Shown here: piece after piece, positions 5,920-11,674 of the stretch
How the letters are laid out: each line of letters begins with the position of its first letter
Numbering within the stretch: position 1 is the stretch's first letter
Origin: a virus
Reading direction: 5' to 3' (one strand)
Virus record (IMG/VR): IMGVR_UViG_3300025093_000080
Coordinates: 1 to 30,305 of that record
DNA length: 30,305 nt
Notes under the pieces: generated by a model
Seen by the model: only the letters and a program-made list of their open reading frames with translations
Told to the model about the DNA's origin: nothing
The model's database searches: none
Made by a program: the position numbers and the translations under genes

Positions 5920-5993
5920 TGTTAAAATTGCTCCGTGAGATTCCCCACTCACAACTCCTATGGTTTAGCCCCCTCTCACGAGGGGGTTTTTTT
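5920..5993 (+). ncRNA. Candidate plus-strand small RNA 1 (OOP-like)
   Basis: An extended -10 element TGTTAAAAT (5920-5928) would start RNA near 5935. The predicted RNA of about 58 nt has a 5' hairpin GTGAG-ATTCCCCA-CTCAC (5935-5952), a free AACTCCTATGG stretch and a strong intrinsic terminator. It lies opposite the leader of the XRE regulator. The free stretch contains ACTCCTATG, complementary over 9 nt to the erf ribosome site. An alternative 7-bp pairing, CGTGAGA (5934-5940) with TCTCACG (5974-5980), would break the terminator. The transcript itself is inferred. Confidence 0.45.
5969..5993 (+). terminator. Strong plus-strand intrinsic terminator
   Basis: CCCCCTC, loop TCAC, GAGGGGG (7-bp GC-rich stem, 5969-5986) followed by seven T residues on the plus strand. 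On the minus strand the hairpin is followed by CTAAACC with no U-tract, so it is oriented against the direction of all protein genes here. The T-tract overlaps the stop codon of the SSB-like gene. Confidence 0.8.
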
Positions 5994-6255
5994 AGAACGG
6001 TATATCTTCCGACTCAAAATCAGGCTGCACAGCTTTCTTAACTTGCTGAACACCTTTCTTCTGAACTTCATCCTTTGGCGTAAACTTCATCGACAGATAC
6101 TGCTTGCCGTTCGCAGAAGTATTCACCCACCCAGCCATGCGATACATAACACCATCGATCATCGCATCACCAGTTCTGTCGGGGCGAGATTCGTTATCAC
6201 CCTTATCATTTACAAACAGCGCACCACTGTTATCTTTTTGCTCATAACCACTCAT
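5992..6255 (-). CDS. Small SSB-like protein
   Basis: An 87-aa protein. Residues about 1-60 (QKDNSGALFVNDKGDNESRP, then DRTGDAMIDGVMYRMAGWVN and GKQYLSMKF) follow the beta-rich pattern of a small phage family resembling DUF736. The last residues, DFESEDIPF, match the acidic DxxxxDIPF tip of bacterial single-stranded DNA-binding proteins, through which SSB recruits partners. Together with the adjacent erf gene this points to a single-strand DNA-binding or recombination accessory role. AGGAG lies 7 bases before the ATG, nine bases after the erf stop. Confidence 0.7.
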   Translation of the reverse strand: MSGYEQKDNSGALFVNDKGDNESRPDRTGDAMIDGVMYRMAGWVNTSANGKQYLSMKFTPKDEVQKKGVQQVKKAVQPDFESEDIPF

Positions 6256-6264
6256 ATCAATCTC

Positions 6265-6888
6265 CTACATTGCTTCTCTAAATTCAGGGCTTTTCATTAT
6301 TTCCCTTTCTTTAGTGGTGAATTTACCGCCCTTACTAGGGGCTTTCCATATCAACTGCTTCTCGGTATCACTAAGAGTTCGCCATTCTTCGTTAGCCGTG
6401 GAATAGTCTCCAGTAGCAATACCATCCTTAATAGCATTGATGACAGGCATAAGGTCAACAATCATGTCCTCATACTCGTCTTGCTTGGACTTCTCTGTGC
6501 GAAGCATCGCAGATTCAGCATCATCATCAGCAGTTGGTATCCCTGCAATAGATTGCAGTGCATAGCGTCTTGCGTAGGTAATTGCCGATCCTGCTGCTTG
6601 CGGATCACGTTTGACTAATGGAAGAACGTACTCGTTCTCCATGTACTCACCAGATGTATGCATAATCCGAGTTACAACACCAACACCAAACTCATTAGAT
6701 AATGGAAATTGCGTGTAACTTAGACCATGTTTAGCAAATGGCTCTTTGATAGCTTTAATAACGGATGTTAAGTCCGCGTAGCTAGATTTGAAAAAAGGGT
6801 TTGCAGAATCTTTTACTGCTCCCCCCATCTCAGATTGTGCCTTACATAATGCTTCAGCAAGGGCTTTTATAGACTCACTTGATTTCAT
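6265..6888 (-). CDS. erf: Erf-type single-strand annealing protein
   Basis: A 207-aa protein of the ERF superfamily. The N-terminal domain shows the family signature: LAEALCKAQSEMGGAVKDSA, NPFFKSSYADLTSV, EPFAKHGLSYTQFP, then GSAITYARRYALQSIAGI near residues 100-117. Erf of phage P22 anneals complementary single strands and supports recombination and genome circularisation. The C-terminal 70 residues are variable. AGGAG lies 9 bases before the ATG. It is the first gene after a promoter overlaid with palindromes, so it is probably an early, repressor-controlled gene. Confidence 0.9.
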   Translation of the reverse strand: MKSSESIKALAEALCKAQSEMGGAVKDSANPFFKSSYADLTSVIKAIKEPFAKHGLSYTQFPLSNEFGVGVVTRIMHTSGEYMENEYVLPLVKRDPQAAGSAITYARRYALQSIAGIPTADDDAESAMLRTEKSKQDEYEDMIVDLMPVINAIKDGIATGDYSTANEEWRTLSDTEKQLIWKAPSKGGKFTTKEREIMKSPEFREAM

Positions 6889-6911
6889 ATATCATCACTC
6901 CTATGTGAAGT

Positions 6912-6953
6912 AACAATATACTTTATTGTTGTTTGTCCATCAACAAATTTGTT
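6912..6953 (-). promoter_or_regulatory. Early promoter with two overlapping palindromic operators
   Basis: On the minus strand TTGATG (6943-6938), a 17-base spacer and TATATT (6920-6915) form a good sigma70-type promoter about 20 bases upstream of the erf leader. AACAAATTTGTT (6942-6953), a perfect 12-bp palindrome, covers the -35; AACAATA-TACTT-TATTGTT (6912-6930) covers the -10. Both are placed where a repressor would block polymerase. The erf start is 24 bases downstream. Confidence 0.7.
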
Positions 6954-7300
6954 TAGTATTCCCAAGCAACTGGGGTAGTTTCACGCATATCCACATGAAT
7001 GAATTTCTTGTGTACGCCTATGCCTGTAAAGCCTAAACGCAATGCATGGAATAGTATTATATGTCGCTGACTACCGCCTGTAACAGCTATGTCGCAAGCG
7101 ATACCTTGTGCATGAGTGCCTGGAGAAGTCTTACGTTTTTCAATGCTGTGATTAGGTGATCTGTAGCCACTAGTTATCCTGAACGGAAATCCACAAGCCT
7201 CGCGCAACTGATCAAGTGCATGGATAAAGTTTTCATCCATTCCGTTTTCGCCAGTCTCTTGGCAGTCAAATTCTTCTATACTGAAATACTTAAATGTCAT
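6953..7300 (-). CDS. M15-type peptidase endolysin
   Basis: A 115-aa single-domain protein of the Peptidase_M15_3 type. SGYRS at 44-48, GTHAQGIACDI with His63 and Asp70, and FIHVDMR with His102 and Asp104 form the zinc site and substrate loop of D-Ala-D-Ala-type carboxypeptidases and L-Ala-D-Glu peptidases. In phages such small proteins cut peptidoglycan cross-links during lysis. There is no signal peptide, so it needs a holin, and the 3TM holin gene directly precedes it with an ATGA overlap. It is the last gene of the late transcript; no terminator follows it. Confidence 0.88.
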   Translation of the reverse strand: MTFKYFSIEEFDCQETGENGMDENFIHALDQLREACGFPFRITSGYRSPNHSIEKRKTSPGTHAQGIACDIAVTGGSQRHIILFHALRLGFTGIGVHKKFIHVDMRETTPVAWEY

Positions 7301-7668
7301 TTTCTTAGACTCATTAGTTTGCTAACACCTTTGATGCCAAAACTACTAGAGATAGCTATGAACAACAAATACTGATACCACTCAGGCAGTTCAGACAAAG
7401 CATCAAAACCTTGCTTAACCCTGTCTATCACAGTCAGATCATTTACTACTATTGCATAACCAACCATGAAAACAGGTATGGATAAGACAATAGTCCAAAA
7501 CTCATCTTTCCAACTGTGTGCAGAAGCATCCACGGCTTTCGATTCCCATTCACCATCATTCTCAATGACGCGCATCTTGGCATCGTGTTTAGCTTTGCTT
7601 TGCTCTGCCTTGTTTTTTAAGTAGCCACCAGCAATGTCTGCAACTGGCTTAATTAGTGTCTGCCACAT
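7297..7668 (-). CDS. 3TM holin (GTA-type)
   Basis: A 123-aa protein resembling the holin family with three membrane segments first described in gene transfer agents. An amphipathic N-terminus (MWQTLIKPVADIAGGYL) precedes a basic helix containing RVIENDGEWE, then hydrophobic segments at about 54-75 (FWTIVLSIPVFMVGYAIVV) and 98-118 (YQYLLFIAISSSFGIKGV). Holins collect in the inner membrane and release the endolysin at a set time. It sits between the spanin-like gene and the endolysin, a typical lysis-cassette position. Confidence 0.8.
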   Translation of the reverse strand: MWQTLIKPVADIAGGYLKNKAEQSKAKHDAKMRVIENDGEWESKAVDASAHSWKDEFWTIVLSIPVFMVGYAIVVNDLTVIDRVKQGFDALSELPEWYQYLLFIAISSSFGIKGVSKLMSLRK

Positions 7669-7669
7669 A

Positions 7670-8071
7670 TTAGTTCAATGGATTACTTGTTAGGTAGTCC
7701 ATAGCTTCCCATAGTTCATTTAGATCAGTATCTATCATTTTAATTCGTTCATCAACATCCCCTATTTCTTTTGTTATTAGTTCTGCCTGAGTGACACTTG
7801 TCCTCATCGAGTCTACGTCTGCGCGTAGATCAAGCAGTTGTTTCTGCTGCTCCATTATCGTATCTAAGTTTGTGCCTAGCTTCACCAGGTTATTCTGTAT
7901 GTCTGTAGTGTCAGGAATCTTTCTTGCCTCTACTGCTTCTAAACGTGCGTAAAGGCTACTAGCTGTCCATATAACGCCTGATAGCGATGTAGCTAGGGAT
8001 AAGACTATGGCAATATAAACGCCCTTAAAAGACGTTTTACCAATCTTTAACTCAGTTTCCGATAGACTCAT
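7670..8071 (-). CDS. Membrane-anchored coiled-coil protein, i-spanin-like
   Basis: A 133-aa protein with one hydrophobic segment at about residues 17-41 (GVYIAIVLSLATSLSGVIW) followed by a roughly 80-residue charged heptad-rich region (LVKLGTNLDTIMEQQKQLLD onwards) predicted to form a coiled coil. An N-terminal anchor plus periplasmic coiled coil is the plan of inner-membrane spanins such as lambda Rz, which complete lysis by fusing the two membranes. No embedded o-spanin lipoprotein with a Cys lipobox was found, so the call stays tentative. The start overlaps the preceding gene by 20 nt. Confidence 0.5.
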   Translation of the reverse strand: MSLSETELKIGKTSFKGVYIAIVLSLATSLSGVIWTASSLYARLEAVEARKIPDTTDIQNNLVKLGTNLDTIMEQQKQLLDLRADVDSMRTSVTQAELITKEIGDVDERIKMIDTDLNELWEAMDYLTSNPLN

Positions 8072-8900
8072 AAGAACAATCCGTACCGTACATAAAACAG
8101 TTATATCCTTGTGCAGTTGGGCCGCTTAGATAAAACTCAGATTCACTTCCTGCTGTCAGTATATCAGATTCTGTTACATATAGGTCTAAGCCAAAGTTCT
8201 GACCATTAAGAAATACAGCAGTAGCATTGCTTGTTCCTGCCCATGACATCTTCACCCACTGGTTATTCGCGGAATATGAAAGAGTAGCCAAATCAGCGCG
8301 AGTGTTATTGTTCTCTGCCCCCTGCTGTAAAAAGTCAACAGCATCTTGGTTTCCTGCAACCGCTAGATAAGCTGATGCATTGTTAGCATGGGTTTCTATG
8401 TCATCAAGAGATTGGTTATATGTATCCACATCAGATTGCTCGATGGTAAGCAGTTCTATGTTGTCAGCTACAAATGTCTGTACATCAGCTTCTTCTTGTG
8501 GGCTAGATGCAGTCTCTGCTTTCTCTGCTACTTCTTGCACAGATATAATCTGGACAGTTGTCTCTGCAAACTGCTCTATAGCAGTCTCCATCAAATTAAG
8601 TTCTACCTGTGCTTCTTCTTCCAGTATCTGTTGGACTGAGCCAAAAGGTAAGTAGTCTGACATTCCTGATAGAGCATTGTTATACGCTTCTAGTTGCTCA
8701 GAAGATATATGTGCTGATGCAGAAACAGTACCATCGGACAACGCATCTCCCTGATAAGCATATTGTGATGCTGCGCCTACCATTAAGATACCTTTGTTTA
8801 TTTGATCGACAATCGCACTAGACGAATCAATCAAGTTGTCTAACTCATTTGCTCCTACTGCGGAACTTATCGCTAATAGAGCGATTATCATCTTCTTCAT
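8052..8900 (-). CDS. Exported protein of unknown function
   Basis: A 282-aa protein with a clear signal peptide (MKKMIIALLAISSAVGANE, probable cleavage after Ala17 or so). The mature part is acidic and mostly helical, with a segment rich in Glu and Gln (residues 95-150) and a beta-rich end (NQWVKMSWAGTSNATAVFLN onwards) with two cysteines close to the C-terminus that could form a disulfide in the periplasm. No lipobox is present. It overlaps its upstream neighbour by 56 nt. The function is not recognised; its place in the lysis cassette suggests a role in the envelope, at lysis or in superinfection control. Confidence 0.7.
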   Translation of the reverse strand: MKKMIIALLAISSAVGANELDNLIDSSSAIVDQINKGILMVGAASQYAYQGDALSDGTVSASAHISSEQLEAYNNALSGMSDYLPFGSVQQILEEEAQVELNLMETAIEQFAETTVQIISVQEVAEKAETASSPQEEADVQTFVADNIELLTIEQSDVDTYNQSLDDIETHANNASAYLAVAGNQDAVDFLQQGAENNNTRADLATLSYSANNQWVKMSWAGTSNATAVFLNGQNFGLDLYVTESDILTAGSESEFYLSGPTAQGYNCFMYGTDCSYESIGN

Positions 8901-9459
8901 CTATCGGTTCTCCAATTTTAAGTACGCTGTCATACCACTCTTCATTACCTGTGTAATCAGGTATGTACAAGCTAGGGTTCATTTTCATTGCCATATAGCT
9001 TCTTTTCCCCACTAACAGCTTCCCATTGGATAGAATTGGGCATGGTGTCCCTGATATAAACATAGACTTCCATACCGATATAGATTCACACATACGAGCC
9101 ACCGCAGCAACTTTCATGCCTAAATCACTAAGAGTCTTAGAGTCGCGTCTGCGATTACACTCTTCATCGATCTTGTATTTACCTTTAGACCAGCCGACAA
9201 CGACAGTCTGTATAGACGAGCCAATGCCCTGGAGACAAGTCTCTACACCGTTAGACATATAACTAGGGGTCATGGCAGAACCAACAGGTATTTCTGACGA
9301 GCTTCCTGCTCCGTTATAGGTATTGCTTACAGACTTATCTTCCGTGTTATTGTTTGAGTTGTAATTACTGCCATCGCCATTATATGTATTGAGCGATCCA
9401 TCTTGCTGATTAGCACTAGCAAAAGAACTAACTAGCAAGGCTAGTAATAATACTCTCAC
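8845..9459 (-). CDS. Exported protein of a phage family of unknown function
   Basis: A 204-aa protein. The start used is GTG at 9459, which overlaps the holin-like stop as GTGA and gives a signal peptide (VRVLLLALLVSSFASA); the frame is open farther upstream, but that part is out of frame with the holin-like gene and not protein-like. The mature N-terminus is Asn/Ser/Gly-rich, followed by PVGSAMTPSYMSNGVETCLQ, a DEECNRRRD motif, LGMKVAAVARMCES and SGTPCPI. Four or more conserved-looking cysteines suggest disulfides. Similar exported proteins occur beside lysis or tail genes of marine phages (from memory, unnamed). There is no lipobox. Confidence 0.7.
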   Translation of the reverse strand: MRVLLLALLVSSFASANQQDGSLNTYNGDGSNYNSNNNTEDKSVSNTYNGAGSSSEIPVGSAMTPSYMSNGVETCLQGIGSSIQTVVVGWSKGKYKIDEECNRRRDSKTLSDLGMKVAAVARMCESISVWKSMFISGTPCPILSNGKLLVGKRSYMAMKMNPSLYIPDYTGNEEWYDSVLKIGEPIDEEDDNRSISDKFRSRSK

Positions 9460-9623
9460 TTTTTGCCACGAAGTTCCTTTACAGTGTCGCTTTCCCATAT
9501 ACGGATACCGTACCAAACGATTGTAAATATAGCTGCAATAGGTGGAAGCCAAGCGGCAAGTGCTGCTATACCTGTTGATGCTGCGGCTAAATCTAAAACT
9601 TGCTTTGGTTCTTCTGTCATCAT
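9456..9623 (-). CDS. Small holin-like membrane protein
   Basis: A 55-aa protein, starting MMTEEPKQVLDLAAASTGIA. A single hydrophobic segment at about 18-41 contains AAWLPPIAAIFTIVWYGIRI and is followed by a charged tail ending ELRGKK. A short acidic start, LDLAAASTG, AxLPPIAA and IVWYGIRIWE match small class-II/III-type holins of T7-like and marine phages (family memory). The start codon overlaps the subtilase stop as ATGATG/TGA, and the stop overlaps the next start. This fills a gap that would otherwise look noncoding. It would give the phage two holin candidates. Confidence 0.65.
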   Translation of the reverse strand: MMTEEPKQVLDLAAASTGIAALAAWLPPIAAIFTIVWYGIRIWESDTVKELRGKK

Positions 9624-11674
9624 GTTATACCTATTACATTGTTAGTGAAGCCACTGTAGTCAAAAATCCCCTGTGTTGTTGCATCGTCATAATCAAAACT
9701 TTCCCAGTAAAAGGTCTGCTTTACAGGATCAAAATCTGCATCATGCCTACCTAGCTTAACTAGCGTTTTATTCTTTTTATTATAAAGTTCTAATGCAATC
9801 CAATTATGTGCATTAATATTGTTAGGATCGCCATTCAATCCCAACTCAACTGTAATCTTATCTGCAAACGAATCAAATATAAGGTGCTTTAGCTTGAACC
9901 CATTATACAACATATTTGCATCAACATTTTGAAAACTACTCGAAACACCATAATTTTCCGCCAAACCTTTTGGCAAAACTCCGCGACCAGAAAATGTAGT
10001 TGATTCTGGTTTATATTGTGTTTTTAATTTGTATGGTGTTCCTAAATTAACACATTTTATGCTTGCAGAATTATTGATTGTAAACGTGTTATCTTGGTTA
10101 AATTTGCTATATAAAAGTCTGTTTGGCGTATCTAGAAAAGAATTTAAAGTTGTGTAATCACCAGTGCTATTAATAATATCTTTTGTGCTATCTTCTATTA
10201 TTATTTCTTTCAGTGCGTCAGCAGATAAATGGGGTCTATGACTTAAATACAATGCCATTACACCAGCAGTTTGCGGTGCTGCACAACTTGTACCGCCAAA
10301 GCTATGTATTTTTTCATTGGGATACTCTGGATGCGCCCTTAATTCAGCTAAGTTTGTTGCTAATTTTGAAGCAGCGCAAAATGAGTTGTTAGCCGCAGCC
10401 ATAATATCTATAGCTTTGCCTCTATTGCTGTAATTTGCAATAATTTCTTTATCGGTAGTGCCATCTAGGTAGTTATCTAATGCTCCACAATATAAAGCAG
10501 AATCGCTATATGGAGTTCCAACTCTATTAGGGTAGATTGTTCGTGTTGTTCCATTTTGGCTTACAGTTAAAAAATTATCATATTCTGGATCATCTGGCTT
10601 TACATTTCTAATTCCACTATTGCCAGAAGATATGGCAAAGTGACAGCCTAAATCTATCAATTCGTCAACTTTTGCATTAATTGAAGTTAAAATTGCGTTT
10701 ATATAATTGGATGGAGTCAATCTGTAGTTGTTTAATAATTCATCATCTGTTAATGCACCGCGATTCCAGCTTGCTCTTTCAGTGTTTTCATCGGCATAGC
10801 TACCACCAAGCACATCTTCTAAATCATATCCTGTGGTAACAAATCCAAAACTGCAATTAATAACTACTTGTCTATTTATTCCTTGCGATTTTCTTGTCTC
10901 TACAAAATCTTTAATTAAACTGAGCCAAGTTCCAGTTGTTGGATGATTAAAGTTAAAATCGCCTATTTTAGCCTTGCAAGAATATATGTGCGCGTTTTTT
11001 GCCCAACCGTATCTTAATCCTGCTGAAATGCTTGCACATTGCGTACCATGAAAACCCTCATCTTCAATATAGTAATTTTCAGGTCGTAAGTTATTTCGTC
11101 TGGCTTGTTCACCAGCTTCGCTAAAAAAACCAGTTTCTTCAACGTAAGGTGTCCAATCTATTTTTTGTACTCTGCTGTTTCCATAAGCATCGTTAAAGTC
11201 AGGATGATCTGCTTGAACGCCTGTATCTATAATAAATATATCAACACCATGACCAGTGTTATTATATGTGTAAGTGTCACTAAATTCTGTATTGACATCA
11301 CCTGAAAGATCGTCATACAAAAACTCTTCTCTGCTTGTGTGTCTGATTAGACCATAATTTGTAAGTTCTAGGTTGGTGCTTGTTGTGTCTTTTCTATTAA
11401 AGTCGTGATTCGCCTGTGCTGTATGAACGCAGAATACGTCATCTCTTTCTTCAAGGTCTAACTCAACATCAAAAACCTTACTGTTATTTTTTAAGGCTAC
11501 CGCCTCTTCATGCGTCAAGTAGCACTGACTAACTCTCTTAGACGTTTTGCATTCATCTGTAATCTGAACCGATCTTTCAGGAACTGTATCATCACCAAGA
11601 TCAGATTTTAATTGATCTTCGATCTCTGTAACATCTTCGCCTTTATAAGAGATAACATTGTATTTATATTTCAT
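9620..11674 (-). CDS. Subtilisin-like serine protease (S8) in the tail module
   Basis: A 684-aa protein. The catalytic triad is visible: Asp150 in DIFIIDTGVQADHPDF, His209 in GFHGTQCAS and Ser463 in GGTSCAAPQTAGVMALYL, with the oxyanion Asn352 in SSGNSG. Residues 1-110 include YLTHEEAVALKNNSKVFDVE, which resembles the propeptide or structural N-terminus of phage-encoded subtilases. The C-terminal 180 residues form a separate beta-rich domain. There is no signal peptide, and the start overlaps the 852-aa fibre gene by 11 nt, so it is probably a virion-linked protein that may cut surface proteins of the host or process tail proteins (inference). Subtilases occur in other marine phages' structural regions. 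Confidence 0.9.
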   Translation of the reverse strand: MKYKYNVISYKGEDVTEIEDQLKSDLGDDTVPERSVQITDECKTSKRVSQCYLTHEEAVALKNNSKVFDVELDLEERDDVFCVHTAQANHDFNRKDTTSTNLELTNYGLIRHTSREEFLYDDLSGDVNTEFSDTYTYNNTGHGVDIFIIDTGVQADHPDFNDAYGNSRVQKIDWTPYVEETGFFSEAGEQARRNNLRPENYYIEDEGFHGTQCASISAGLRYGWAKNAHIYSCKAKIGDFNFNHPTTGTWLSLIKDFVETRKSQGINRQVVINCSFGFVTTGYDLEDVLGGSYADENTERASWNRGALTDDELLNNYRLTPSNYINAILTSINAKVDELIDLGCHFAISSGNSGIRNVKPDDPEYDNFLTVSQNGTTRTIYPNRVGTPYSDSALYCGALDNYLDGTTDKEIIANYSNRGKAIDIMAAANNSFCAASKLATNLAELRAHPEYPNEKIHSFGGTSCAAPQTAGVMALYLSHRPHLSADALKEIIIEDSTKDIINSTGDYTTLNSFLDTPNRLLYSKFNQDNTFTINNSASIKCVNLGTPYKLKTQYKPESTTFSGRGVLPKGLAENYGVSSSFQNVDANMLYNGFKLKHLIFDSFADKITVELGLNGDPNNINAHNWIALELYNKKNKTLVKLGRHDADFDPVKQTFYWESFDYDDATTQGIFDYSGFTNNVIGIT

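Noticed and set aside
5935-6618. 227-codon plus-strand open frame across the erf and SSB-like genes
   Set aside because: It lies opposite two clear genes, its protein is Arg/Leu/Cys-rich without domains, and its first part crosses a terminator and the candidate small RNA.
7670-8071. Overlapping o-spanin lipoprotein inside the spanin-like gene
   Set aside because: No alternative frame with a signal peptide and Leu-x-x-Cys lipobox was visible within or next to the gene.
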